Of a stretch of DNA of 64,000 nt, positions 11,179 to 23,442 are shown one piece after another. The notes beneath the pieces were generated by a model, which worked only from the letters and a program-made list of their open reading frames with translations, was not told the origin of the DNA and did not search any database. The stretch covers positions 5,743,368 to 5,807,367 of the forward strand of contig JAJEKV010000026.1 in NCBI GenBank assembly GCA_021234155.1, read 5' to 3'. Source of the stretch: Isoetes taiwanensis. Lineage: Eukaryota; Streptophyta; Lycopodiopsida; Isoetales; Isoetaceae. Each line of letters starts with the position of its first letter. The first letter of the stretch is position 1. The translations under genes and the position numbers were made by a program.

Positions 11179-13113
11179 TCATAATTCATGGCCTAGCTTC
11201 AAAATGTCAGTAGGAGCCTGATATCTTATGACTATTGCATCATGTCTTCCAGCCCGCCTAGAGGCTGTAGAGATATCCTCTAACGCAGTAGTCCATGCGG
11301 TTTCTATAGCTCGTGCCACCGGCAAACCTTTCCATCCTACATGGCCTTCATCTTCCCGGACACGTGCCTTCCCCCAAGGGTTGTGCAACAAGTGAGTTGC
11401 TGCCAATATACATTTTGTGGTTGCTCGTTCCTCATAGTTTTCAATTTGGTCAACCTTTTCCCACGGTCCGAGAACGGCGAAGATAGAGGCGATAATCGGT
11501 CCCCAACCCTAAGTGCTTGCAGCTTAAGTTAGTTTCTATTACCTCTCACGGGTGCGTGAGAACTCTATCTCTTAGTTTCATAATAGTCTTTTGTGTTTTG
11601 ACCATTCATCTACAAAGCAAATCAAGAATGACTTAATTATGTATACACACTCATAATTGTACCAATAAGAAAGACAAGAAAAAGCAGTACTCAAGTGCAA
11701 TGAACAAAAACTTTCATACATATATTCATAACATTTGAATTTGTACATCGGTTTTAGTCTCAGACCAACAATGGGCCACTCGAGAGGCCAATAACATGAC
11801 GGCAGCTTTCTCCATTGCTTGCTCCATATATTGACTAAATTTAGGCAGTGAGCACCCAAGTTGCTTGCCATAGTTTGCCAACAAAATATTTTCCACCGCC
11901 TTCGATATGCTATCTACCGTGCATTAGTCATTGGATGCTCTTTTACATACACTATACCATCTTCAGCCATTTTCAATCCATTAAGCCATGGAATGAGCTC
12001 CATGACAAAACAAACTGCCGCCATAATATTGGTGTCCAAGAGAAAGGACATATATAGCTTCCCTACGGATTTGAGTGGGTTTGTATCTCTCGTCATCGAT
12101 CAAAAATCAGTATTCCCATAGTACTCGGGTACTCTTTCCATACCACAGACTAATGGCTTCACAAACAACCCCTTTGAGGTTCAAGTGGGGTGTTTGTGTG
12201 GCGAGTCCAACACCGCTCCGGGTTGTAAAACAAACTTCACTTTATGGAAAAAGCATCACAAATTTGATCCACAATTGGTAGAAGATTTTTAGAAGTGAGT
12301 GAAGACCCGGATGGCAACATCAAACCCTTCTCTTACAAATGCAAACAAAGGATGCTATCCCCGCCCTCAAAAGAAAAACATGTTTCCTATATTGAATTGA
12401 AGCTCATCTTTCTCGATCTTTTGGTATCTTGAGTTAATATTTTCATTCTTGTGCACACTCTTGCCCAACACGTAATTTAAGTCAAAGATAATGAGCTTTC
12501 TCCACTGAATTAGATGATTCAATTGCCGAAACAAAACACTTGAGAGTCTATTCACAATTTATAATTACATTTCATTACACAATTGAGAAAACACATTGAT
12601 AATTACACAATTCTTATTTGCAGTGTAAGTGAGCCAAATAAATTATTTTTTTCATTACTTATTGAGTACAAAGAAGCTCTGAGCATGGCTCATACAAAAT
12701 GTAATTCATAAACAAGTCAAAGGGACTATCTACCCCGTGTAGGAACAAGCGCTTGTATATTCATCTCGCCTTCTACAATTAATGCCTCCATTAGATGATC
12801 CCTCCGCGTGACTTGGCATAGGCATCGATGAACCAACCGGGTGTCATCTTGCATGGTGCACAAGTATTAGAGGACTATACCAACAAATAACTAATAGGAA
12901 AATAACATGTTCTACTTACAAAAATGGAGCTTGGCTGTGCATCAACCACGGCATCTATGGATTTGTGCATGTAAGCCACAACGTACATGCAAGGGTTCTT
13001 TGGTACTAGTTTAAGCATTTTAGGGACGTAACACAGGAGCATCAAAGTTCTTCCTACCATGGTTTAAGCTGTTGGATCCGAGCATCATGTTATTGATCAC
13101 AAGCTTATGAAAC
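11179..13113 (-). pseudogene. gene B, 3' portion (unrecognised protein)
   Basis: On the - strand, coding blocks run from a probable acceptor (TTTTGCAG at about 13,120) through FHKLVINNMMLGSNSLNHG, then LVPKNPCMYVVAYMHKSIDA ended by GTAAGT at about 12,918, then KMTPGWFIDAYAKSRGG (about 12,850), then IMAAVCFVMELIPWLNGLKM with GIVYVKEHPMTNAR (12,040-11,914), SLPKFSQYMEQAMEKAAVML (about 11,850-11,790) and a last exon ending WTTALEDISTASRRAGRHDA...DILKLGHEL with a stop at 11,179. Frames shift between some blocks, so the gene is decayed or has more introns than I resolve. The Helitron edge at 13,171 lies about 50 bp upstream of the first block, in an intron. Continuity with the 5' portion right of 19,957 is inferred from strand, order and the insertion between them. 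Confidence 0.45.
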
Positions 13114-13171
13114 CTGCAAAATTGCAATGTGAGAATAAATCAAGCATAAGAAATTGCAATATGAGAATAAT

Positions 13172-14404
13172 CTATATATAATAATAATGGCGTTTTATGA
13201 TAGTCTGTGCGCAATCTTGGCCCTTAATTTTTTTACTTCAATTTTATCCCTTCGATTTACCGGTTTCTTTTTCACAACCCGCGCTTCTTATTGTTGTTCT
13301 GGATCTCTATATGCAGACGATTGCCTCGAGGCTCTTCGTATTTTGGCTATAACGTGGATTTCTGCAAGAAGGCTCCATGTATCGGGTATTCTATGCTCAT
13401 GTAGTTGGGGTATTCTACCCATTCATCGGATTTACCGTTTTGTTTCGGGCTTGCAGTTTTTCTCATCCAAGCTGCCTCCAGGCTCTCCTTATTGGTATTT
13501 TGTCTGCTCCAAGTCTCCTTATTGGATTTCTGCAAGAAGTCTCCATGTATTTGGGGTATTCTATTTTATCTGATACTATCGGGCACTGGTTTTAGTCTTG
13601 ATCTTCCCACGATCTTTTTCCTCAAGCATTTAGTTGCTATTTGGAATCATTGCATCCGGTTTCATTCATTGTTATACTATCCATTTTCACCCATTTTAAT
13701 GTGTTTTCTATATCCTTTTCAGTTTTATTTTCAGTCTTTGCTAAGCACCGAAATCCCTCCGGCAACTTGCGAATTTCGAGTCTGGGCCGATTCCTCTTAA
13801 ATTAGGGTTTCAAGTTTAGGTATGCTTGAATGGATCCAAGCACGAGGTTTGCGGCCGGTTTTCTTCATCGGCTATAGCGGCATTCCGTTTGGCCATAGAT
13901 CATTTCACCGGGCCTTAGTTTTCTAAAGTTTTGCAATATGAGTTTCATCACGACGATGCGAGTTTACGCCGGACTTTGGTTCTCCAACGGGTTTATTTCT
14001 TAAGTAGTTGCAAGACATTTCTTTTTTCGCATTTTGTACAGGTCTAGGTTATTTCAAAGGTTATTTCAAGCGGTTCCCAAGCTTTGCCATCATCAAGAAC
14101 AAGAATGTAGAATGTGCTTACGGCTGCATCAGGTTGTTGGCTCTTGGTATTGATTAAGCATTGGTGCGTAGAACCGGGCGTAGTGATTGTTGATTTCGAG
14201 ATTCATTAAACCGCATGAGATTGTCGGGCATTTTCAATCATGAATCAATGTCGAGGCAACAAAACCTCTGACCACGCATAGTCAAACTTCGGGGTCATGT
14301 GTCGGTGTTGATTATACAAAAAAGGATGGTGAATTGGGGACATCAACCTCAAAAGGAACCCAAGAGGTGCATAGTCTTGCAGCCCTATTACCGAATAATC
14401 AGAT
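13172..14404. other. Helitron 2 interior, left of PPR fragment
   Basis: Open frames on + (for example 13,154-13,573) are translations of pyrimidine-rich text (TCTCCTTATTGG, CTGCAAGAAG repeats) and look non-coding. A phrase GGATTTCTGCAAGAAG...CTCCATGTAT is directly repeated at about 13,358 and 13,525. I see no gene. Confidence 0.4.
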
Positions 14405-15790
14405 GAAACCAAGGCTCTTGCAAAAGGTAAGAAACTCCATAGTTATGTTCTAAAAGGCGAGCTAGGAAAGAATGTTTTTCTGGATAATCTCATGGTACAA
14501 GGCCTTAAAAATCTTTAAGCAAATGCCATGTGTCGATGTTGTGTCTTGGACAATTATGGTTAAGGCTTATGCTCATCATAACCAATTGAGTGAAGTCATC
14601 CAACTTTTGACCAAATGCCCGAAAGGGAACGTGGTATCTTGGAATGTCATGCTTGGGCTTTTGGTTAAACACAAGGATTACGATCGGGCAATCGGTTTGT
14701 TTAACAAAATGCACGAAAAGAACATAGTAACATGGAATACTATGCTTGCGCCATTTGCTCAAAATGGTCAATTGAGCAAATGTCCTAACGTGATACGATT
14801 TTATATAATTCAATGCTTGTAGTTTATGCCCGCCAGGTCACCTCAAAGGAAGCCATCCACTTGTTTGGAAGAATGCCCGAGCCAAATACAATTTCATGGA
14901 CAACTATGTTTTGCGGTTTTACTCTCACTCGAAACTTGGAATCAGCCTTTGACCTCTTTGAAAAATGCCTTATCGAGATGTAGCCGCCGAATGCTATGCT
15001 AACTTGCTTTTATTCGAACAAAAAGTTGACTTGGGCACTTCAACTTTTCCTTGAAATGCCTTCTCGAAATAAAATCTTATGGAATGTTATGATTGCGGGG
15101 CTTGCGCGGCATGGAGAAAATTGATGAGGCCCTCCATTCTTTTGGGAAATGCACGAAAGGGATATGATCGGTTGGAATACGATGATCACGGCTTATGCCC
15201 AATGTGGGCAACTCAAGGAAGCCTTCTTTCCTTATGAAGGAATGTGCTTGATGGTAAGAATCGAGATGCAACAACATTTGTTAGCGTTTTAAATGCATGT
15301 GCAAAGCGAGCAACCCTTGCTAAAGGGAAGCGGTGTTCATGCTTCTATGGTTAGCGATAATATTATAGGAGACATCATTCTCGAAGACACTCTTGTAAAT
15401 ATGTATGGGAAGTGTGGAAACATAGACAAAGCCCAATGCAGTCTTTGATAGGATGCCAATGAAAGATCTTGTCGGTTTGAATGAAATTATTATGACTTAT
15501 GGCCAACATGGGCATGTGAAGGACGATTCATACTTCAATGTATGCAAGCACAAGGGATGAAACCTTATGAGATAACTTTAATCAATGTCCTCTCCGCTTG
15601 CAGCCATCTTTGGACTAATAAGTGATGGATGCCATCTCCTCGATATGAGGCGATTGATATGATACATAATATGCCTTTTATCCGGATGCAATATGTTGGA
15701 CGGGTTTGCTTGGTCATGCGAGGGAGCCCATACAATATTGAATTGCAAACTATGCTTTAAAAATGCCTCTTTTCGATTGGAAGGCGATAA
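14405..15790 (+). pseudogene. PLS-class PPR protein, 5'-truncated and frameshifted
   Basis: PPR proteins bind organellar RNA and act in editing, splicing or stability. The frame opens at 14,405 with KALAKGKKLHSYVLK and KNVFLDNLMVQ. Repeats follow, including DVVSWTIMVKAYAHHNQLSE, NVVSWNVMLGLLVKHKDYDR, NIVTWNTMLAPFAQNGQL, then after shifts NKILWNVMIAGLARHGE, DATTFVSVLNACAKRATLAK, ILEDTLVNMYGKCGNIDKAQ and MPMKDLVGLNEI. The NxVSWN/T pattern and the VLNACA...GK and LVNMYGKCG phrases mark the PLS subfamily. Residues resembling the E domain (PDAICWT...LLGHAREP) appear around 15,680-15,740. Multiple stops and indels inactivate it. It lies inside Helitron 2 on the same strand, so it was probably captured. 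Confidence 0.8.
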
Positions 15791-18700
15791 TGACTTACAA
15801 CGATAATGACTTACAACACGCCATTTTTTGTTGATAAAATGTTAAGACTTCCGGGCAAGTTCAATGTTATATTAAATCTCCAAATATTTGTAATGAATAA
15901 CTTAGAGGCACCTCCCCGAAGATAGAGATCTTGGATCTTATAATTGTTTTTGTTGCCGCACCTTATAAGTCAAGCTTGTACTATAAGAGTTCTGACAACA
16001 CCTTGTGGTTTGGGAAAGGTGAAGAGAAAATTGTACATCCGGGTTAGTTTTATCCGGTGAAAAAGGTTTTACATTCTACTCATGCAAATGCTATGATTTC
16101 ATGGCGTAAAAGAAGCATGGAATTTGGAGAGAGATCTTGCGGATCGAATCTTTAAGGAAGCGACACCAAAACAAGAGGGCGCATGTGCGAGAGGCACGGG
16201 TTAGAGCATGTTTTAAGCATCATGTAAAGAAGTTAGCACCTCCCACATGGCGCACAATGTTGTAAGACAAGTTGGCACCTCATGGGCTTATTGAAACTAA
16301 TTTTGGAATCTTGAATGTAACCTTATGGATGAATGACTATTTACAGATAAACGCCCTCACATGGAGGAATCCCCTTGTATAGCAGCTCGGAAAACCCTAT
16401 ATTAGAGAGGAGCATTGCACTCCATTAGTTGATCACGCCCTCGATAAATATAGCATGGACAATAAGAGATTTGAATGTGAGAAGATGCAAATGTGAGAAG
16501 ATGTAAATGGACAAAGTTTCCTTACGCGAGCTTTCATATTGGTACAGCATTGCAAAAGAAGAAACACAAATACCAAATACCATGTTGTTGCTCGTCCTTC
16601 AATGAGCTCTAAAAAGTTCAAGAGCCTCTTTCAATCGCCTCTGCTTGCCGCCGGTCATTTTATTAGTTGCGTTTTATTCATTGCAAAGAATCATAGCAAA
16701 TGTATCTTGGTGGTCGCAATTGACCTTGTTCTATTAGTCTTAAATACCAACGATTCCAACGCCTCCAAAATGACATCTAAAACTCTTACCGTGAACTCCA
16801 TCCAACAAACCATTCGGCTCTTGCAATACAAGGAATAACAAATACGTAGTTGGTGCGTTGTTCTATTGCATTTTATTCATTTTTGTGTTGTGGCGCAGCT
16901 CTTAGAACTTGTGTTTCAAATAAAAATTATCCTGGAATGTTTTACGTTGCAACAACATGGCATTGAGTAAATATTGCTATTTCTTTGGCTTGCAGGTGAA
17001 TCATGCTAAGCGTGAATTATATAATGTCTTCATCAGGAAGCTATACAGGTTTCCTTCCTTCACTCATTGGACCATGTTATTTCTATTGTTCTTAGTCCAC
17101 TTATTAAATTTTGGCTTCCAATGGCTCTTGTTTTATTTTCTTGCTTTATCTCTTGCGGCATATGTCTGCTTTTCTTAAACGAGTCACTTTTGTTCTTCAG
17201 AGAAAACCTGTTTGAGGACATGCTTTAGGAAAGGGAGGATATTTCTGTAAAAAAAGAAATGTTGCAAAGAGGTTATGAAAGTTTTTCAGCAAGATGCCTT
17301 TGTAAGTGTGATTTGTGTGAGTATTAAATAGATCATGTGCCATCTAATAATCTGCCATAGAATTTGAAAGACTTTCCCCATGAGTTTGATTTTGCTTCAA
17401 AGCACCTACTCTGTTTTAGATGCAATCGGTCTTACGCCACGGTTTGTGGCAAGTTCACATGTTATTCTGATAATGGTGAATCTTCTTACATGGGGCCGGC
17501 CAAAACATAAAGGCAAGAATAGCTTTTAATTTGAACAACCATCGAGAAAATACAAGTAATTTGGTGGAGCTGTAATTAACTTTGTTGGTAACGAAAAGTG
17601 GACCTTCATTAGGCGGAACGGGCTATCCAATCATAAGTGTTTGATCTTGCTGGAATATCACGATGGCTTCATTTTGTCTATAGTGGCATGTAACCTCTAA
17701 TCAATGAGCGGGTGTCCGCAAAAAACGTTACACTACTGGGTGGTATCGGCGGATATAATTGTTCAAACCGATATAATATATGGTTATGTTGCATTTTTTG
17801 GACAATCTATCTTACATCATTAGTATTTAAGGTTGTGATAAATCATGCAGCTAATGTTTCCAATAAAGCAGGTCTCTTGTATTAGTTTAAATAATATATC
17901 CACTTTGGATCTGTTACATGTTACAGGAGCATGCTCAATATCTAGCTTTAATTTTTGGCTTACGTTATTTGTGTGTACCCATCTATTTTAACGGCATGAT
18001 ATAGAGCGAAGATGCTAGAAGCCGATTATTGAAGTTGCCGCCATTAGGATGGTCATATTGCATTCCAAGTAACTGTAGACAACAAATTTTTTCGACTACA
18101 AATTTTTTCGACTGTGATACATGTCCCATTACAAGTTTCTTACACTTGTGAAGTTCTGATATTACATGCAAATAGTACGCAAATAGTACGGGCTTCTATT
18201 TTGGCCATGGACCTAAGTAACAATTGTAAAATTTATTTTCATTTGACATTTCTATGAGTTCATTGAAGCTGCATAATGTGTTTGCCTATGCTTGGCAGAA
18301 TGTGGGCAGTCTCAAATTATGTACAAACTAAAGTGAACTAAATTGCTTACATTCTTCCTTCGTATGCTCTTGCTCATGGCAGAAAGAAAGAGCAGAGCAA
18401 AACGTGATGTGCTAAGGTCCATGCTCGTGGCATTTGTTGCAGTACAAACAAGCTAATGAGAAATCCAGAATGTGCTACTAGATGTAAAAGATATCCAAAA
18501 TAGTTTATTAGATAGGTGTTCTCTCTTAGGATATCAACAATAGTAGACTTTGTGATTCACTCTATAAGTAGGTACTCCTTTACGAATGTCCAGTTTGTTC
18601 TCTCTTATATTGTCGGAAGTTTCTCTTATATTGTTGAAAACTTCGTGATAGGCACTACTTTGTGAATATCCAGTTTACACAAAATTACATCTGCTATGAT

Positions 18701-19929
18701 CAATGGAGTCTAATTGTCATGCTTTTTTAAAATCATACCTAATGTTACTTTCCTTTTAGAACCTGGAAATTCAAAGTATGATTGCCGTGGAAATCAAATA
18801 TTGTAGATCTGCAAAGTTCTACTTTTGGATGTGTGCAGGTGTTACATTTTCAAAGGTATATTCATTTCATGTTGGTTTCAGGATAGTAAGGTGATTGTGT
18901 TGTTACACATTGTACAAATGCTGATTCTCTCAAAGAATTCAAAGACAAGAATGACAATGAATTGCATTAAGTTTGTGATGATGATTGCAAAACTATGTGG
19001 GATCTATAGAGAGTATTTGAAAGAACCTTGTTGTGAACTTTTTGCGGAATGTTGTTCACCATGTAAAACATTTATTTTTATATAAATTTCAAAGTATCGT
19101 ACATATACAACAACTCTTCTATTGAATGAAAAGCATCTTTATATATGTAGTTTCTTTTATCGTGTCCTTGCTACAAAAGATTCATCTATTCATCACATGA
19201 AGATGGTATGATGGTTGTTACTGTGTTATCTGATGGCTGTGATCGTGAGTTAAAGGTAATTTGACCATTTTGTGTAGTATTAAAAAAGTTTAGTACCATG
19301 TTTTATTGTGGTTATGAACCTAATTGCCTGGAGAATTGCCTGGTTATTACAGATGCTACATTTATTGCATGGGCCAGAAAAAAATAGCACGACGAACAGT
19401 CACCAGGGCCCCAACCTGAACACGAGTACTTGGTAGTTCATTTATATGAAGGACATTTGAGGAGCACGTTCAGCTAAGCATAGCCTTCCTTTATTCAACT
19501 TTGATTTAGCATAGGGACTATTCATTGCAGCAAATAACTAGCCTTGCCTTGATTTAGAGTCTCTTGATGTTAAAAAGGTATGTCCTCTGCATTATCCAGA
19601 ATGCACAATAATAACTTGCATTATGCCAAAATGCTCAATAAAAAAATTATAAATAATTATGGAAATAAAAAAAGCTCGCCTAAAAAAAAGGGGCGCATTA
19701 ATAATCTAACCGCCTAGAGAATTGCAATGCATTTTTTGTCTCAAAGTAATATTACTCTGGAAGGATATTCATGTCTTGTGCGCAGCTGAGCTATCCAAAG
19801 ATAATTGTAATCACAAGAGGGTGTTATCATTAATTATTTGTATAAATTACTAGCCTAATGAAGGGCATCATGGCCGTTTAAAATATAATCCACATTTTTA
19901 TGAATTTTTGAACTTAAGCCTAACAAAAA
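15791..19929. other. Helitron 2 interior, right of PPR fragment
   Basis: I find no supported gene in these 4.1 kb. Coding-like text continues to about 16,300 in broken + frames, perhaps more of the PPR gene or its 3' flank. From 16,900 to 19,930 the sequence is AT-rich. A 19-base direct repeat, ACAAATTTTTTCGACT, occurs twice near 18,083-18,114. Confidence 0.4.
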
Positions 19930-19957
19930 GCCCAGCAACGCTGGGCACTTTTTCTAG
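19930..19957 (+). other. Helitron 2 terminal hairpin and CTAG end
   Basis: A 7-bp uninterrupted stem with a three-base loop is followed by ACTTTTT and CTAG. The structure is the same as the termini at 3,367 and 37,786, but the stem has GCCCAGC in place of GCCCGGC, so it is a sister family. Confidence 0.75.
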
Positions 19958-19974
19958 TCAAATCATAAAACTAA

Positions 19975-22381
19975 AACAGAAACTCATACTTACTTCTGGA
20001 CCACTTTAGCATCGGGTACATAGCCTTTGACATGAGAGAGGATCTGTATACTTGGGCTAGCTATAGATGGACAAGAGCTTTTCACCGGACTAGCAAGCAC
20101 AAGTATTGCCAATGCCACATTTGGGCCTTGCAGAATTGGAACAAATATGTATTGGCATCTTGCAATCAAAATGCCATCCAGCCCTTCCTTTATGTTAGTG
20201 TTACGTGCATCGCCTCCCCCACCCCGGTTCTTGAGGGAATTCACAAAATTACGAAGTTGTCCCATCGAACCGTAAAACTTGTGTTTCCAATCGGATGGAA
20301 GAGGCGCTACAAAGGGACCTGCACACAAATCCAGAATACATATTAATACATAAGATGAGTGACTTAGGGAATGAAATAACATAAATATGTTGAAATGCTA
20401 GCCTACCTCCCATAGACATCTACCATCTTAGAGGTCAAGTCCAGCTTCCAGCAGAACTCGTCAACATCACTTTGAAAGATAGAGGGTGCAGGCTTAGGAG
20501 GACAGTCCCTATAAGGAGTGAATGGAACCAACCTTTTCAGTCGGTTCACTAAACTGTACAAGGAAACAACAGCATTAGCAAAAGAATATATCTATTGTAA
20601 TCAATTGTATATTACTCACCTTGTAAATTCATCACCTGCTTCAGCATCTTCTGTGGACTGCTGCACCTTATTTGTTATCACATCAATATTTGCTTGTAGA
20701 TCCTCATCCTCTTCCTCTTCCGGTTCCGACTCAGAAGGATTAGGATCAGCTTCCTTCACGGCTTTGTGATGGAGTGTCCAATGTACAAAAAAAAATGTGG
20801 TTAATTATCATAAATCGAGATGTTTAACAAAAATTAGTTCATCTTGGACATACCTCTTTCTAGGTGGTGGTGGCACTTTTTTTGCTGGAGATTTTCTTTT
20901 TGGAGGATATTTTTTTTTCTTTGCTAGAGATTTTGCTGTTTTTTCCTCTTGGAGTGCCATCACCAGCATTCTTTTGCCTCCCTCTTTGGGTGGACTCAAC
21001 TACCAACTCGGCTTCCTCTTCCTTGGTATCTCACGGATAAAAATCTGGATCTGATTCCTTTGTAGCTTCTTACAGAATGAGGTCGAACTGGGACTGCGGA
21101 TGATCTTTGAGACGGCTGAATCTTTCTTAAGCGTCTCCAATTACTAATTTAGCACCGTGATGGAGTTTACATTGCGGCTGATCATTGAAGGGTCTCGCAC
21201 CCGCAAGCTGCTTTAGCTTTCTCAAGTGCCATCCTCTCAATTTCCTCAACTTCACTTTGCCATGTTCAAGAGGCAATCGTTGCGGTTGTTCTATTCGGGC
21301 AATCGTAAATGTCATTGGTGATCTGGAGCTGGAAGGTAGAGGGTCTACGATTGATGCGCTTATTATGCTCGATCAAATCAGAAAAGAGAGTCGATCTGAG
21401 ATGGCTCAAGAACATCGACCATTAAAGCATACGGGATAGGAACAGACCTCATCCGCAAACAAACAAATGATCTAAATTTCAATAGACATAAAAGAACATG
21501 AAAACAGAACTAATGAGAAATATCTGGTACATTCTGCCAAGCATGCCAAATGTACATGTACATGTTCATCAATGTACATAAAGGTACATCAGTGTACCCA
21601 GATGTACACTGATGTACCCAGATGTACCAATATCCGGTTAGGGAATGTAGATCTATGCCCCAAAAAAAAGCATATATGTAAAAATGCACATACTTATGAA
21701 TCCATCTCTGATGCACTCTAAAAATAAATGCATGTACATCTATTTGCAGATGTAGACTCCATTAGAGACATGTACAACCGATACAACCGCAGTCCAAGCT
21801 CAAAAATAAAAGCATCAATAAACAAGCAAATATATGCCTATGTACCTGCAACTACGGATGTACACTAAAAGTTATACATGTACAAGGAATAGCAATGCAG
21901 AAAGCCATACATGTAGAACTATCACGATTACAATAACAAATATGAATTAAGTGAAATATAAGTTTAAATTAGTTGAGAGCAATGCATACCTTTCACGCCC
22001 GTGGGAAACCAAGCTGAATTCGAATGCCCTCATCCCGGATGCAACCTTTTATGCAATTTTGTCTTTCATGGACCCGATAACACAAGCGTAAGAGGCAATA
22101 AGCATCTACTCTTATGGAGCTAGAACAACAAACCAGTTTTGCCAAAGCCTTGGCCACAACAGTACATGAACCGAATGTGATGAATCTGCTCTATAGAAGT
22201 AGCTCCCTGTGGGGTGGGGCCTGGTCTGAAGAACAATAGGTCCCGCTCCCCATGAAATCCAAAATCTGTGAATGCCTTTGCTGAACCAATTCAATGCAAT
22301 TAAGTTTTTCCTTTGCTTGTTCAATTGCGATTTCATGCCTTTCAATTTCTTTAGTTGCTTCACCGCAAACCAATGTCTAGC
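19975..22381 (-). pseudogene. gene B, middle exons
   Basis: On the - strand, after the coiled-coil exon, coding-like pieces follow: KEIERHEIAIEQAKEKLN (about 22,350-22,295, a continuation of the coiled coil in another frame); IARIEQPQRLPLEHGKVKLR with RKLRGWHLRKLKQLAG (about 21,300-21,200); a basic stretch rich in Lys/Pro (KSLAKKKKYPPKRKSPAKK, about 20,940-20,880) that could be a nuclear localisation signal; an acidic stretch (EADPNPSESEPEEEEDEDLQ, about 20,755-20,695); and a block reading SDWKHKFYGSMGQLRNFVNS (about 20,300-20,240) followed by a Gly run. Alternating acidic, basic and Gly-rich parts suggest a nuclear, nucleic-acid-associated protein. I do not recognise it. Exon borders are only approximate. 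Confidence 0.4.
21540..21895. repeat. GTACAT array in gene B
   Basis: At least twelve GTACAT or GTACCCAGATGTACA-type words occur between exons of gene B. The phrase CAGATGTACACTGATGTACC shows short tandem units. The array matches the one in the gene A intron. Confidence 0.7.
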
Positions 22382-23206
22382 TTAGAAGAGTCTTTGCTCT
22401 TTATCATGTCTACTCATAACCAAGTCTTCCAACTTGTACTTCAACACTCCGAACATAACTTGATTTCCAGCAGGATCCTGGGACAATTTGTCAAATTCCT
22501 GTTTTGTCTCATCTATTTTCTGGCAGATCTGCTGCAGATCTTCGGATAGCATATCCTTTCTACCCTCAATCCGGCTGATGACCTTCAATGCATCCCTCCT
22601 TCTTTCTTCCAATGCTTCTACTTCATTCAATAGGTTAGTTTTCTCCTCCAACCCATGCTTAAGTAACTGCTTTATTGTGTCAACATCTGATCTAGAATAA
22701 CCCAGGGCTCTAATATTCTGCTGCAATACGATGTCCTGTTTGATAGTTGAGGATTTACCTGTTGTAGGGTCCTCTGTAACGTCTGAAATGAGGGTTTTGG
22801 CAAGATCTTTGGCGGTCCTAGCCACGTCCATCCAATCAACAAGCCGTCCCTTCAAGTGAAGAGCAAATGCTCTGGCAAAATAGGTAGAAATATAATGGTT
22901 TGTAACCTGTTTCTTGCCATAAACCAATTCATAATATTTAAAAAAATCATCTTTCCATGCGTTCTGGATTCTCCCTTCCTTGAATCCTCGTCTGTTTTTT
23001 GGAGCTTCACCCCATACCTCGTTCATAACCATCTCTAGGTTGGGTATGTGGGCCTCTGCATGTTTATCACGGAGGTCTTTGGCTTGGATCACCTCAGAAC
23101 CCAAACGTAAACTCCTTGGAGGTAAAAATCCACTGCCGGAAGCACTGGCTTCTTGCTTGGGCTGTGGTGATGAGCAAGCACTCATCTGGGGGCGTTTTGG
23201 GGCCAT
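22382..23206 (-). CDS. gene B, first coding exon: coiled-coil protein
   Basis: The first ATG is at 23,206 and gives MAPKRPQMSACSSPQPKQEA, then about 274 residues to a stop at 22,382. This start is preferred because the upstream frame has no other ATG and the 5' flank is non-coding. Residues about 50-130 are mixed globular (VIQAKDLRDKHAEAHIPN, WKDDFFKYYELVYGKKQ, YFARAFALHLKGRLVDWMDV). From about residue 165 to the end the sequence has strong heptad character (VDTIKQLLKHGLEEKTNLL, VEALEERRRDALKVISRIEG, LQQICQKIDETKQEFDKLS), predicting a coiled coil. No catalytic motif or membrane span is visible. It lies 240-270 bp inside the right inner repeat, mirroring gene A on the left. I do not recognise the family. 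It may be an accessory transposon protein; a domesticated host gene is possible. Confidence 0.6.
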   Translation of the reverse strand: MAPKRPQMSACSSPQPKQEASASGSGFLPPRSLRLGSEVIQAKDLRDKHAEAHIPNLEMVMNEVWGEAPKNRRGFKEGRIQNAWKDDFFKYYELVYGKKQVTNHYISTYFARAFALHLKGRLVDWMDVARTAKDLAKTLISDVTEDPTTGKSSTIKQDIVLQQNIRALGYSRSDVDTIKQLLKHGLEEKTNLLNEVEALEERRRDALKVISRIEGRKDMLSEDLQQICQKIDETKQEFDKLSQDPAGNQVMFGVLKYKLEDLVMSRHDKEQRLF

Positions 23207-23397
23207 AGCTAGATGAAGAATTCGGTGATCGAATTCAAGCGAGGGGAAAGGCGGGATAGGATAGTGAACGAGGAGGCAAACCAAGAAAGAATTTGGGAAA
23301 GAATTTCAAAATCCGATAATTGCGGGTTCAGAGTAGTGGATAGCCATTAATCATGGCAGTTACTACCGGATCATGATGACAGTTATTCCAAAAATGT

Positions 23398-23424
23398 GCA
23401 TTTTGTACATATGTATATGTACAA
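23398..23424. repeat. GTACAT cluster, right subterminal
   Basis: TTTTGTACATATGTATATGTACAAAA is palindromic in large part and carries two GTACAT-type words. It lies just inside the right inner repeat and mirrors 7,450-7,520. Confidence 0.5.
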
Positions 23425-23442
23425 AAAGGGCTACATTTATAG

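Larger units (their letters stand above)
13171..19957 (+). mobile_element. Helitron 2, 6.8 kb, carrying a PPR fragment
   Basis: The 5' end is TCTATATATAATAATAATGG at 13,171, preceded by A, a typical plant Helitron start. The 3' end is a hairpin (GCCCAGC, loop AAC, GCTGGGC at 19,930-19,946), seven bases, then CTAG at 19,954-19,957, followed by T. Both ends fit insertion into an AT dinucleotide (A 13,170, T 19,958). No Rep/helicase reading frame is visible inside, so it is non-autonomous. It carries a PPR pseudogene in its own orientation and splits gene B. Confidence 0.7.

Noticed and set aside
13154-13800. Two open frames on + at the left edge of Helitron 2
   Set aside because: One begins outside the Helitron 5' end and both translate pyrimidine-rich repeats; no family or codon pattern supports them.
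20032-20346. 104-residue open frame on +
   Set aside because: It is the antisense shadow of a better coding block on - (SDWKHKFYGSMGQLRNFVNS) that fits gene B order and splice context.
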